From: Pararhodobacter sp. SW119
GTDB taxonomy: Bacteria; Pseudomonadota; Alphaproteobacteria; Rhodobacterales; Rhodobacteraceae
Reading direction: 5' to 3'
DNA length: 64,000 bases
Assembly: GCF_017811755.1 (NCBI RefSeq)
Contig: NZ_JADDJF010000006.1
Location: 62,001 to 126,000, forward strand
This document shows positions 55,323 through 63,462 of the stretch, one piece after another. A model generated the notes under the pieces. That model did not search any database. It saw only the letters and a program-made list of their open reading frames with translations, and was not told where the DNA came from. Every line of letters begins with the position of its first letter. The first letter of the stretch is position 1. A program made the translations under genes and the position numbers.

Positions 55323-55888
55323 CCGAAACCGACGCGATCGCGCAGGCGAAGGCCGCGGCCCGCAAGGCGGCCTTTGCCGCGCGCCGGGCGGCGCAGGGGG
55401 CGGGACTGGACGCCGGGGCGCAGGGGCATCTGGCGGCGGCGCTGGCCGCGCAGGCCGCAGCGCCGCTGGCGGGCTACATGCCGATCCGGACCGAGGTCGA
55501 CCCGCTTCCGGTGATGGCGGCGCATCGGGGGCCGGTGGGGGTGCCGGTGATCCTCGGGCCGGGGCAGGGGCTGGTCTTCCACCGCTGGGCGCCGGACACG
55601 CCGATGATCGACGGCCCCTTCGGCGCGCGCATCCCCGCGACGGCCGAGGTGATGGTGCCGCAGGTCCTGATCGTGCCGCTGGTCGGCTTTGATGCGCGCG
55701 GCTATCGGCTAGGCTATGGCGGGGGATTCTACGACCGGACGCTGGCCGCGCTGCGCGCCGCCGGGCCGGTGCTGGCGATCGGCTTCGCCTATGCCGCGCA
55801 GGAACTGCCGGAGGTGCCGATCGACGCCTTCGACCAGCGGCTCGACCTGATCGTGACCGAGACGGGCGTGCGGCACTTCACGACCTGA
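55319..55888 (+). CDS. 5-formyltetrahydrofolate cyclo-ligase
   Basis: ATP-dependent enzyme of 189 residues that turns 5-formyl-THF into 5,10-methenyl-THF. The diagnostic loop is RLGYGGGFYDRTL; N-terminal lysines and VDPLPVMAAH also fit. Start is the GTG at 55319, which overlaps the mgtE stop (GTGA); the longer frame reading through mgtE is a shadow. Folate function complements the sox operon elsewhere in the window, though the two are far apart. Confidence 0.88.
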   Translation: MTETDAIAQAKAAARKAAFAARRAAQGAGLDAGAQGHLAAALAAQAAAPLAGYMPIRTEVDPLPVMAAHRGPVGVPVILGPGQGLVFHRWAPDTPMIDGPFGARIPATAEVMVPQVLIVPLVGFDARGYRLGYGGGFYDRTLAALRAAGPVLAIGFAYAAQELPEVPIDAFDQRLDLIVTETGVRHFTT

Positions 55889-55921
55889 GCCCGCAACGCG
55901 GCTTTCGGGCAGATGCGCGGC

Positions 55922-56001
55922 AGTGTCCAAATTTGGACACTTTCGCAACGCGCTGGTAAAGCAGGAAAATCTGACGCCGTTAACCGCAATGAAACTTCTG
56001 G
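55922..56001. repeat. Palindromic element, single unit, in a convergent gap (copy C)
   Basis: AGTGTCCAAATTTGGACACT (55922-55941, perfect 20-base palindrome), 38-base spacer beginning TTCGCAA as in copy A, then TTAACCGCAATGAAACTT (55980-55997) followed by CTGG. Centre to first T is 48.5 bases. It begins 33 bases after the 5-formyl-THF cyclo-ligase stop. The right side has no mirrored unit, only a weak AAGTTGC echo near 56013. Confidence 0.82.
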
Positions 56002-56022
56002 ACAAGGCCGCGAAGTTGCACG

Positions 56023-56050
56023 CTCGCGCCAGCCATCGGGCGGGCGCGAG
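56023..56050. other. Hairpin just after the phaZ stop
   Basis: CTCGCGCC (56023-56030) / GGCGCGAG (56043-56050), a perfect 8-base stem with a 12-base loop, 9 bases after the phaZ stop on the minus strand. No T-run. Probably a 3' end structure for the phaZ transcript. Confidence 0.4.
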
Positions 56051-56059
56051 GCGCGGCGA

Positions 56060-57337
56060 TCAGGGGTTCGAGGCGGCCAGCGACAACCGCGTGCCGCTGG
56101 GCGGCTGCGCGCCGTTGGCGTCCATGAATTCGAAGACCAGCGGGCGGATGTTCTCGCGCCAGCTGCGGCCGGCGAAGATGCCGTAGTGGCCCGCGCCGGG
56201 TTCCAGATGCTGCGCCTTCTTGTCGTCGGGCAGCCCGGTCAGCAACTCCAGCGCCGCCAGACACTGGCCGGGCGCGGAAATGTCGTCCTTCGCGCCTTCG
56301 ACGATCTTCACCGCGACCCGGTTGATCTTGCCGATATCGGCCAGTCGACCGTTGACGGTAAAGGCGTTTCGCGCGATTTCGCGGTCCTTGAAGATGCGTT
56401 CGACCGTCGAGAGGTAGAATTCGGCGGTCATGTCCATCACCGACAGATACTCGTCGTAGAATCGGTTGTGCTTGTCGCGTTCGCTGTCTTCGCCGCGCGC
56501 GCCGGCGGTGATCTTGTCGGCGAAGGCCTCGGCGTGGCGGTCGAGGTTCATCGAGATGAACCCGGCAAGCTGCAGGAGCCCGGGATAGACCAACCGGCCC
56601 ACCCCTCGATACTTGAAGCCGACGCGCTGGATGGCGAGGTGCTCGAGTTGGCCCATCGTCACGCGACGGCCGAAATCGGTCACCTCGGTCGGCGCGGCAT
56701 CGGGATCGACCGGCCCGCCGATCAGCGTCAGGGTGCGCGGCTGGGCCTCGGGGTCGTCCTCGGCCAGGATCGCGGTCGCGGCGAGCGCCAGCGGCACCGG
56801 CTGACATACCGCGACGACATGCGTGTCCGGACCCATGTGCTTCATGAAATCGACGAGGTACTGGGTGTAATCCTCGATATCGAACTTGCCGGCGGAAACG
56901 GGGATGTCGCGGGCGTTGTGCCAGTCGGTGACCCAGAGTTCCGCATCCGGCAGGAGGCTGGCCACGGTCGAGCGCAGGAGCGTCGCGTAATGGCCGGACA
57001 TCGGCGCCACCAGCAGGATGCGGCGCGGCTTCTCGGGGCGGTTGTGGACGTTGAAGCGGACCAGATCCCCGAAGTCGCGCGAAAGCTCCACCGAGGTCTC
57101 GACGAGGTGGTCGCGCCCATCTTCGGCGACGACGGTGCGGATGCCCCAGTCCGGCTTGATCGTCATCCGGGAAAACGCGCGCTCGGTCACCCGGCCCCAA
57201 GCCGACATGACCTTGAACATCGGATGCGGCACAAGACCCCAGATCGGGTATGACGCGAAAGCGCGCGCCGAGGCGCCCATCCACTCGTTGGTGTTGCGCG
57301 CCGCTTCCATCAGGTCGTAGCTGGCCATCTGCCTCAT
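56060..57337 (-). CDS. phaZ: Intracellular polyhydroxybutyrate depolymerase
   Basis: PHB depolymerase of 425 residues that degrades storage granules in the cytoplasm. The alpha/beta-hydrolase nucleophile is Cys178 in VVAVCQPVPLALAATA, as in the intracellular PhaZ1 family, which uses Cys in place of Ser. MSGHYATLLRSTVASLLP, WVTDWHNARDIPVSAGKFDIEDYTQYLVDF and GPGAGHYGIFAGR-like C-terminal His loop (EPGAGHYGIF) are also conserved. The ATG at 57337 has GGAG 6 bases upstream. Divergent from phaC across 103 bases. Confidence 0.92.
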   Translation of the reverse strand: MRQMASYDLMEAARNTNEWMGASARAFASYPIWGLVPHPMFKVMSAWGRVTERAFSRMTIKPDWGIRTVVAEDGRDHLVETSVELSRDFGDLVRFNVHNRPEKPRRILLVAPMSGHYATLLRSTVASLLPDAELWVTDWHNARDIPVSAGKFDIEDYTQYLVDFMKHMGPDTHVVAVCQPVPLALAATAILAEDDPEAQPRTLTLIGGPVDPDAAPTEVTDFGRRVTMGQLEHLAIQRVGFKYRGVGRLVYPGLLQLAGFISMNLDRHAEAFADKITAGARGEDSERDKHNRFYDEYLSVMDMTAEFYLSTVERIFKDREIARNAFTVNGRLADIGKINRVAVKIVEGAKDDISAPGQCLAALELLTGLPDDKKAQHLEPGAGHYGIFAGRSWRENIRPLVFEFMDANGAQPPSGTRLSLAASNP

Positions 57338-57379
57338 GCATGTCTCCTGCTTATGGTGCGGCTCGGCTCAGTCGTTTCT

Positions 57380-57417
57380 TTGCAACTGGAGGCGATCCGT
57401 TTTATGCTGCAGTGCAG
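57380..57417 (+). promoter_or_regulatory. phaC promoter with overlapping PhaR site
   Basis: TTGCAA (57380-57385), 17-base spacer, TATGCT (57403-57408). TGCTGCAGTGCAG (57405-57417) overlaps the -10 and the start region. The same 13-base motif occurs before phaP (twice) and phaR, so it is a likely operator for the repressor PhaR. The ATG is 32 bases from the -10. Confidence 0.75.
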
Positions 57418-57440
57418 GAAGATAGGGGGGGAATGAGGTC

Positions 57441-59234
57441 ATGGCAACGTCAGGAGACGACGAATCCAAGAATTTGGACAAACTTAACACGAACATCGCG
57501 CGAATCGAGGCGCTGACACAACGCCTGATCACCGCCTTTGCGCGCAAGCAGCCCCAGCGCAGCGAGCTGCAGGGGCCCGACCCGGCGCTCTACATGCGGG
57601 CCGCGACGGCCTACTGGAGCGAGATGATCAACAACCCGTCGAAAGTTCTCGAGCATCAGGTCGGCTACTGGGGCAAGACGCTGAAGCATTTCGTCGAGGC
57701 GCAGGAAGTCCTGCGCAAGGGGCAGCTGGCCCCGCCCGAGGACCACACCCCCGACGATCGCCGCTTCAGCAATCCGCTGTGGAAATCGCATCCCTGGTTC
57801 AATTTCGTCAAGCAGCAATACTTGATGTCCTCGCAGGCGATGGAGGCGGCGATCGCCAACCTCGACACGCTGGATGCGAGCGAGAAGAAGCGTCTGGAGT
57901 TTTTCGGCCGGCAGATGATCGACATGCTGGCGCCGACGAATTTCCTGGCCACCAACCCCGATGCGCTGGAACGCGCGGTGGCGACCGATGGCGAAAGTCT
58001 GGTCAAGGGGATGGAGAACCTGGTCCGCGACCTGGAATCGAACGACGGCGAGTTGCTGGTGACGCTTTCGGACAAGGAAGCCTTCAAGGTCGGCGGCAAC
58101 ATCGCGACGACCGAGGGCGCGGTGGTCTTCCGCAACCGAATGTTCGAGCTGATCCAGTACAAGCCGACCACCGAGAAGGTCTACGAGACGCCGCTGCTGA
58201 TCTTTCCGCCGTGGATCAACAAGTTCTACATCATGGACCTGAAGGCGCAGAACAGCCTGATCAAGTGGATCGTCGATCAGGGCTACACGCTGTTCGTGGT
58301 CAGCTGGGTCAACCCCGATGCCAGCTACCGCGACGTCGGCATGGACACCTATGTCGAGGAGGGTTTCCTGACCGCCATCGAGAAGGTCAAGGAGATCTGC
58401 GACGTCAAGACGATCAACACGATCGGCTACTGCATCGCCGGGACCACGCTGAGCCTGACGCTGGCGCTGATGAACAAGCGGCGCAACCGAGCGGTGAAGT
58501 CGGCGACCTTCTTCACCACGCTGACCGATTTTTCCGATCAGGGCGAGGTGGGTGTGTTCCTGTCGGACGATTTCATCGACGGTCTGGAGGCCGAGGTCAG
58601 GGAGAAGGGCTTTCTGCATTTCTTCTACATGTCGCGCACGTTTTCCTACCTCCGCTCGAACGACCTGATCTACGGTCCGGCGATCCGCAGCTACATGCTG
58701 GGCGACGCGCCGCCGGCGTTCGACCTGCTCTACTGGAACGGCGACGGCACCAACCTGCCGGCGAAGATGGTGGTCGAGTATCTGCGCGATCTGTGCCAGC
58801 AGAACCGTTTCGCCGAGGAGGGCTACACCGTCTGCGGCGAGAAGGTCACGATCGAGGGGGTCAAGGTGCCGCTCTGCGCCGTGGCCTGCGAGACCGATCA
58901 CATCGCCGCCTGGAAGTCGAGTTTCCGGGGCGTGGCGCAGATGGGGTCGAAGGACAAGACCTTCATCCTGTCGGAATCGGGCCATATCGCCGGGATCGTG
59001 AACCCGCCCAGCAAGAAGAAGTACGGCCACTACATCAGCGACGCGACGCTGGAGGACGCGGACGACTGGCGGGCGGGCGCCACCCATCACGAGGGCTCCT
59101 GGTGGCCGCGCTGGGAGGCGTGGCTGCGCGGTCGCTCGGGCAAGCAGATCGCGGCGCGGCCGTTGCCCGAGGAGGTTCTCGCCCCGGCGCCGGGCACCTA
59201 TGTGACGGCTGACCCGAACGCCGAGGACGGCTGA
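57441..59234 (+). CDS. phaC: Class I polyhydroxyalkanoate synthase
   Basis: PHA synthase of 597 residues that polymerises 3-hydroxyacyl-CoA on granules. The lipase-like box GYCIAG carries the nucleophile Cys331; Asp486 (ETDHIAAW) and His515 (SGHIAGIVNPP) complete the triad. The N-terminal third has the class I pattern (NPLWKSHPWFNFVKQQYL). No PhaE or PhaR-subunit partner of class III/IV is present. Gene order phaZ-phaC-phaP-phaR with phaZ divergent is the standard Rhodobacterales layout. Confidence 0.96.
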   Translation: MATSGDDESKNLDKLNTNIARIEALTQRLITAFARKQPQRSELQGPDPALYMRAATAYWSEMINNPSKVLEHQVGYWGKTLKHFVEAQEVLRKGQLAPPEDHTPDDRRFSNPLWKSHPWFNFVKQQYLMSSQAMEAAIANLDTLDASEKKRLEFFGRQMIDMLAPTNFLATNPDALERAVATDGESLVKGMENLVRDLESNDGELLVTLSDKEAFKVGGNIATTEGAVVFRNRMFELIQYKPTTEKVYETPLLIFPPWINKFYIMDLKAQNSLIKWIVDQGYTLFVVSWVNPDASYRDVGMDTYVEEGFLTAIEKVKEICDVKTINTIGYCIAGTTLSLTLALMNKRRNRAVKSATFFTTLTDFSDQGEVGVFLSDDFIDGLEAEVREKGFLHFFYMSRTFSYLRSNDLIYGPAIRSYMLGDAPPAFDLLYWNGDGTNLPAKMVVEYLRDLCQQNRFAEEGYTVCGEKVTIEGVKVPLCAVACETDHIAAWKSSFRGVAQMGSKDKTFILSESGHIAGIVNPPSKKKYGHYISDATLEDADDWRAGATHHEGSWWPRWEAWLRGRSGKQIAARPLPEEVLAPAPGTYVTADPNAEDG

Positions 59235-59277
59235 GCGCGGGCATCGTCACGGCGCGGCCTGATGGTCGGAAAAATTT

Positions 59278-59328
59278 TGCTGCAGTGCAGAAAGAGGGGT
59301 TGATTTTCTGCGCTGCAGCATTCATATT
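59278..59328 (+). promoter_or_regulatory. phaP promoter with two inverted PhaR sites
   Basis: TGCTGCAGTGCAG (59278-59290) and, inverted, TGCTGCAGCGCAG (59320-59308). The promoter is TTGATT (59300-59305), 17 bases, CATATT (59323-59328), so the second site fills the spacer and the first lies just upstream of the -35. Two sites fit strong repression of phasin when no polymer is present. The ATG is at 59381. Confidence 0.75.
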
Positions 59329-59380
59329 CCGTTCAGTCGCACAAACCGGACGACCCGGAATGACCGCAAGGAGAAATACC

Positions 59381-59869
59381 ATGGCTAAGAACGACATGAA
59401 CAAGATGATGCAAGACATGATGGGTGCCTTCCCCGTCGACCCGAAAGCGATGCAGGACGCGTTCCGTACGCAGGCGCAGCTGGGCGAGCGGATGAGCAAG
59501 GTCTACCTGGAAGCCGCCGAGAAATCGGCCGAAGTGACCAGCAAATGGACCAAATCCACGCTGGCCAAGATGGGCGAAGTTTCGACCGTCAAGGAAGAGC
59601 CCGCCGAATACGCCAAGTCGGTCACCGACTTCGCCTCGGCCTCGGCCGAACTGGCCGCCGAGCACATGGCGACCTATGCCGAAATCGCCAAGCGCGTGCA
59701 GATGGAAACCGTCGAGCTGATGCTGGCCGCCGGCAAGGACATGTCCGCCGAAGCCACTGCCGCGATGCAGAAGGCCACGCATGACGTCACCGCCGCCGCC
59801 AAGAAGGCGACCGACGAAGTGACCGCCGCGGCCAAGAAAGCGGCGACCACCACCGCTGCTGCGAAGTAA
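59381..59869 (+). CDS. phaP: Phasin
   Basis: Granule-coat protein of 162 residues, predicted almost wholly helical. The phasin_2-type core runs about 20-130 (TQAQLGERMSKVYLEAAEKSAEVTSKWTKSTLAKM; AELAAEHMATYAEIAKRVQMETVELMLAAGKDM). The C-terminus is a low-complexity Ala-Lys-Thr tail with AAKKATDEVTAAAKKA repeats, as in polymer-binding phasins. AAGGAG precedes the ATG. A Rho-independent terminator lies 63 bases after the stop. Confidence 0.93.
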   Translation: MAKNDMNKMMQDMMGAFPVDPKAMQDAFRTQAQLGERMSKVYLEAAEKSAEVTSKWTKSTLAKMGEVSTVKEEPAEYAKSVTDFASASAELAAEHMATYAEIAKRVQMETVELMLAAGKDMSAEATAAMQKATHDVTAAAKKATDEVTAAAKKAATTTAAAK

Positions 59870-59932
59870 ACGGTACGGGCGCGTCAGCGCCCAGTTATGC
59901 GGATCGGCCTCCTCCCGGTCGGTCCCGTCAGA

Positions 59933-59965
59933 GCGGGTGTGCCCCAGGGCGCGCCCGCTTTTTCT
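59933..59965 (+). terminator. Rho-independent terminator after phaP
   Basis: GCGGGTGTGCC (59933-59943), 4-base loop, GGCGCGCCCGC (59948-59958): an 11-pair stem with two G-U pairs, followed by TTTTT. It separates phaP from the phaR promoter. Confidence 0.8.
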
Positions 59966-60043
59966 TTGCGCCGACCCGGCAGTCCCTGGATAGCCGCGCC
60001 TTGCGAAAAAACTGTTTCATGCCGCCGCAAGGAGGTCTAGGCT

Positions 60044-60056
60044 TGCTGCAATGCAA
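60044..60056 (+). promoter_or_regulatory. PhaR site upstream of phaR
   Basis: TGCTGCAATGCAA, the fourth copy of the TGCTGCARYGCAR motif, 18 bases before the phaR start. TAGGCT just upstream (60038-60043) with TTCATG 16 bases before it (60016-60021) is a possible promoter. Points to autoregulation. Confidence 0.65.
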
Positions 60057-60073
60057 CAAAGGGGTTTTCTCCG

Positions 60074-60655
60074 GTGTCCGACAACAGTGCCAAGCCACTC
60101 CTGATCAAGCGCTACGCCAGCCGTCGGCTCTACAATACCGAAAGCAGTGATTACGTCACGCTGGAAGACATCGCCCGCTTCATCCGCGCCGGGCGCGAGG
60201 TCCAGATCGTCGATCTGAAGTCCGGCGATGACCTGACCCGGCAATACCTTCTGCAGATCATCGCCGAGCACGAAAGCCGCGGCGAGAACGTGCTGCCGCT
60301 GGATGTGCTGACGGACCTCGTGCGCAGCTACACCGCGCAGACCCGGTCGGTCGTGCCGCAGTTTCTGGCGATGTCCTTCGACATGCTGCGGCGCGGACCC
60401 GGCAAGTTCGCCGAGCAGATGCAGTCGATCAATCCGATGATGGCGCAACTGTCCAAGATGCCGGGGTTTGAGGCGATGCAGCGCCAGCAGTTGGCGTTCC
60501 TCGAATCGATGGTGTCGGGCTGGCAGACCCTGGCGGAAAAGGAAGAGCAGGAAGCCAAGCCGGGCGAACGAACCGCCGAGGAGGAAGAGAACCTCACCGA
60601 GATCCGTCGCCAGCTTGCGGCACTGGAAGCCAAACTCGCCAAGATGAGCAGGTAG
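60074..60655 (+). CDS. phaR: Polyhydroxyalkanoate synthesis repressor PhaR
   Basis: Repressor of 193 residues. The N-terminal DNA/polymer-binding domain (about 9-70, LLIKRYASRRLYNTESSDYVTLEDIARFIRAGREVQIVDLKSGDDLT) and the PHB accumulation-regulator domain (about 75-115) are characteristic. The C-terminus is a charged coiled coil. Known PhaR proteins bind PHB granules and release phaP and their own promoter when polymer forms. Start is GTG at 60074. Converges on the DUF1244 gene with a 31-base gap. Confidence 0.93.
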   Translation: MSDNSAKPLLIKRYASRRLYNTESSDYVTLEDIARFIRAGREVQIVDLKSGDDLTRQYLLQIIAEHESRGENVLPLDVLTDLVRSYTAQTRSVVPQFLAMSFDMLRRGPGKFAEQMQSINPMMAQLSKMPGFEAMQRQQLAFLESMVSGWQTLAEKEEQEAKPGERTAEEEENLTEIRRQLAALEAKLAKMSR

Positions 60656-60686
60656 CGGGGGCGACCCCGCGCCGCGACCCGCGGCG

Positions 60687-61001
60687 TCAGTCCTTGCGCC
60701 CGACGTTCTCGGCAAAGGCCTTTTCGAAGGCGTCGCGTTTTTCCGCGCTCGCCTCCGACTGGTGCTTCTCGGTCCAGTCCGCATAGGGCATGCCGTAGAC
60801 GATCTCGCGCGCTTCGGCCTTGTCGAGCGCGACGCCCTCGTCGGCGGCGGCCTCCTGGTACCAGCGGCTCAGGCAGTTCCGGCAAAAGCCGGCCAGGTTC
60901 ATCATGTCGATGTTCTGAACATCGGTGCGATCCTGCATCAGGTGCTGCAGCAGGCGGCGAAACGCGGCAGCCTCGATGCGGGTGCGGGTGGCCTCGTCCA
61001 T
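60687..61001 (-). CDS. DUF1244 family protein
   Basis: Protein of 104 residues of the DUF1244 family: EAAAFRRLLQHLMQDRTDVQNIDMMNLAGFCRNCLSRWYQEAA and VYGMPYADWTEKHQ are conserved. A FCRNCL Cys pair may bind metal. Function unknown. I use the ATG at 61001, which has GGGAG 6 bases upstream, over one at 61007 and a longer frame. Confidence 0.87.
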   Translation of the reverse strand: MDEATRTRIEAAAFRRLLQHLMQDRTDVQNIDMMNLAGFCRNCLSRWYQEAAADEGVALDKAEAREIVYGMPYADWTEKHQSEASAEKRDAFEKAFAENVGRKD

Positions 61002-61103
61002 GTCCATCTCCCGGGTTTTCCTGCTTCTGGAACTGGTCTGCCGGCGCATCCCGGTCAAGCCCCGAAAATTGCGTTAGCGTTATCAGAAACCCGCCCGCGC
61101 CGG

Positions 61104-61132
61104 TTGCCCTGCTGTTGCAAATGCGCGATAGA
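61104..61132 (+). promoter_or_regulatory. Promoter candidate for pyk
   Basis: TTGCCC (61104-61109), 17-base spacer, GATAGA (61127-61132), 29 bases before the ATG at 61162. Moderate match to consensus. Confidence 0.4.
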
Positions 61133-61161
61133 CTGGCGCAGGCAACAAGCAGGACCGAGGC

Positions 61162-62607
61162 ATGAGACGTCAGCGCAACGTGAAGATCGTCGCCACGCTC
61201 GGTCCGGCCTCGAACGATGTCGCCACGATCCGCGCGCTTTTCGATGCCGGCGCAGATGTCTTCCGGCTGAACATGAGCCACGGCACCCATGACGAGATCG
61301 CCGCCCGCCACGCGATGATCCGCACCGTCGAATCCGAGACCGGGCGCCCGATCGGGATCCTCGCCGACCTTCAGGGTCCGAAACTGCGCGTCGGCACGTT
61401 CAAGGGCGACGCGGCCGAACTGGCCGAAGGCGCCCGCTTCCGCCTCGACCTCGACCCGGCCGAGGGCGACGCGAGTCGCGCGCAGCTTCCGCACCCCGAG
61501 ATCTTCGCGGCGCTGGTTCCGGGCGCGATGCTGCTGGTCAACGACGGCAAGATCCGCCTCAGGGTGGACGACTGCGGGCCCGAACACGCCGATTGCACGG
61601 TGCTGGTGGGCGGCACCATCTCGAACCGCAAGGGCGTGAACGTGCCCGATGTGGAACTGCCGGTCGCCGCGCTCTCGCCCAAGGACCGCGCCGATCTGGA
61701 ATTCGCCTGCAGCCTGGGTGTCGACTGGCTGGCGCTGAGTTTCGTGCAGCGCCCCGCGGACGTGATCGAGGCCCGCGAACTGGCGCGCGGACGCACCGCG
61801 ATCATGGCGAAGATCGAGAAACCCTCGGCGCTCAAGGTCTTCGACGAGATCCTGGAGGTCTCCGACGGGATCATGGTCGCGCGCGGCGATCTGGGGGTGG
61901 AACTGCCGGTGCAGGATGTGCCGCCGATCCAGAAGCGGCTGGTGCGCAAGTCCCGCGCCGCCGCGAAGCCGGTGATCGTGGCGACGCAGATGCTGGAATC
62001 GATGATCACCTCGCCCATGCCGACGCGGGCCGAAGTGTCGGACGTCGCCACCGCCATCTACGAGGGCGCCGATGCGATCATGCTTTCGGCTGAATCGGCG
62101 GCGGGCGCCTACCCGGTCGAGGCGGTTCAGACGATGCACAACGTTGCGGTGTCGGTCGAATCCGACCCGACCTGGCGCGAGATCATCACCGCCTCGCGCC
62201 GGATCGCGCATGAAACCGTGGCCGACGGCATCGTCGCCGCCGCGCGCGAGATTGCCGAAACGACGGACATCAAGGCGATCTGTTGCTTCACCGAATCGGG
62301 CTCCACCGCCGGCAAGGTGGCCCGCGAGCGCCCCTTCGTGCCGATCATCGCGCTCAGCCACAAGACCGAGGCCCTGCGCCGGATGTGCCTTTACTGGGGC
62401 ACGCATTGCGTCGCCACCGGCCCGGTCGACCGCTTCAAGTCGGCGGTGATCAACGCGGTGCGCGCCGCGCGCGACTTCGGCTTTGCCGAGGAAACCGACC
62501 AGATCGTGGTCACCGCGGGCATCCCGTTCAACGTGCCGGGCACCACCAACATCCTGCGCGTGGCGCCCTGCGACGAGCGGCTGATCTTCCGCGCCGAGGC
62601 CGAATAA
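61162..62607 (+). CDS. pyk: Pyruvate kinase
   Basis: Glycolytic enzyme making pyruvate and ATP from phosphoenolpyruvate and ADP (481 residues). KIVATLGPAS with LNMSHG near the start, the catalytic Lys217 (IMAKIEKPSAL), MVARGDLGVELP metal site and the MLSAESAAGAYPVEAV segment are all present. The C-terminal allosteric domain runs from about 350. GAGG precedes the ATG. Confidence 0.96.
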   Translation: MRRQRNVKIVATLGPASNDVATIRALFDAGADVFRLNMSHGTHDEIAARHAMIRTVESETGRPIGILADLQGPKLRVGTFKGDAAELAEGARFRLDLDPAEGDASRAQLPHPEIFAALVPGAMLLVNDGKIRLRVDDCGPEHADCTVLVGGTISNRKGVNVPDVELPVAALSPKDRADLEFACSLGVDWLALSFVQRPADVIEARELARGRTAIMAKIEKPSALKVFDEILEVSDGIMVARGDLGVELPVQDVPPIQKRLVRKSRAAAKPVIVATQMLESMITSPMPTRAEVSDVATAIYEGADAIMLSAESAAGAYPVEAVQTMHNVAVSVESDPTWREIITASRRIAHETVADGIVAAAREIAETTDIKAICCFTESGSTAGKVARERPFVPIIALSHKTEALRRMCLYWGTHCVATGPVDRFKSAVINAVRAARDFGFAEETDQIVVTAGIPFNVPGTTNILRVAPCDERLIFRAEAE

Positions 62608-62611
62608 CCCC

Positions 62612-62640
62612 TTGAACCACGGGGCACGCACCGATATAGC
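62612..62640 (+). promoter_or_regulatory. Promoter for rpmI-rplT
   Basis: TTGAAC (62612-62617), 17-base spacer, TATAGC (62635-62640), starting 5 bases after the pyk stop and 79 bases before the rpmI ATG. A close match to sigma-70 consensus, as expected for ribosomal protein genes. Confidence 0.65.
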
Positions 62641-62718
62641 GCACGCTCCAAACCCGCGCGGCCGGCCGTTGTGGCATGCCGAGTCGCGCGCATCACCTCT
62701 CGAATGAAGGAGACGGAA

Positions 62719-62919
62719 ATGCCCAAGATGAAGACCAAGGCAAGCGCCAAGAAGCGCTTCAAGGTCACCGCCACCGGCAAGGTGTTGTCGGCGATGGCCG
62801 GCAAGCGGCACGGGATGATCAAGCGGACGAAGAAATTCATCCGCGACGCACGCGGCACAAGGGTGCTGAGCGAGCCCGATACGAAGATCGTCAAGACCTA
62901 CATGCCCTACGACCGGTAA
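62719..62919 (+). CDS. rpmI: 50S ribosomal protein L35
   Basis: L35, 66 residues, exact family length: [21 protein letters not shown] start and the basic [17 protein letters not shown] core. A strong AAGGAG site precedes the ATG at 62719; upstream in-frame codons are rejected. Paired with rplT after 13 bases. infC is not adjacent. Confidence 0.97.
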   Translation: MPKMKTKASAKKRFKVTATGKVLSAMAGKRHGMIKRTKKFIRDARGTRVLSEPDTKIVKTYMPYDR

Positions 62920-62932
62920 GGAGACCCAAGTC

Positions 62933-63295
62933 ATGTCACGCGTAACCTCCGGCAAGGTCACCCATGCCCGCCACCGCAAGGTCGTCAACGCCGCCAAAGG
63001 CTACTACGGCCAGCGCTCGCGCAACTTCCGCACCGCGACGCAGGCGGTGGACAAGGCCAACCAGTACGCCACCCGCGACCGCAAGAACCGCAAGCGCAGC
63101 TTCCGCGCGCTGTGGATCCAGCGGATCAACGCCGCGGTGCGCGCCATCGACCCGACGCTGACCTATTCGCGATTCATCTTCGCGCTGGACAAGGCCGGGA
63201 TCGAGGTCGACCGCAAGGTGCTGGCCGACCTGGCCGTGCACGAACCCGAAGCCTTCGGCCAGATCGTCGAGAAGGCGCGCGCCGCGACCGCGTGA
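62933..63295 (+). CDS. rplT: 50S ribosomal protein L20
   Basis: L20, 120 residues: [35 protein letters not shown] and [21 protein letters not shown] are diagnostic. L20 organises 23S rRNA early in 50S assembly and in many bacteria represses its own operon. Followed by a clear terminator. Confidence 0.97.
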   Translation: MSRVTSGKVTHARHRKVVNAAKGYYGQRSRNFRTATQAVDKANQYATRDRKNRKRSFRALWIQRINAAVRAIDPTLTYSRFIFALDKAGIEVDRKVLADLAVHEPEAFGQIVEKARAATA

Positions 63296-63336
63296 TCCGC
63301 GCGCCGGCGAAAGATCTTCAGCTACAGCATTCCGAC

Positions 63337-63366
63337 AAGCCCCGCGCCGAACGCGCGGGGCTTTTC
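63337..63366 (+). terminator. Rho-independent terminator after rplT
   Basis: AAGCCCCGCGC (63337-63347), 5-base loop, GCGCGGGGCTT (63353-63363), then TTT. A perfect 11-pair GC-rich stem, 41 bases after the rplT stop. Confidence 0.9.
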
Positions 63367-63401
63367 CTTTGGATCCGTCGCGGCGGCAGCGATCGCATGG
63401 C

Positions 63402-63430
63402 GTGACAGCCCCTTCTGGCTGCGCTATGCC
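63402..63430 (+). promoter_or_regulatory. Promoter candidate for rpiA
   Basis: GTGACA (63402-63407), 17-base spacer, TATGCC (63425-63430), 32 bases before the ATG at 63463. Confidence 0.5.
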
Positions 63431-63462
63431 CGGTGCCGAAGCCAGACCCGCAGGAGCCCCCG

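Noticed and set aside
61105-61160. Riboswitch or attenuator before pyk
   Set aside because: The leader is too short and shows no stem conservation that I can point to.
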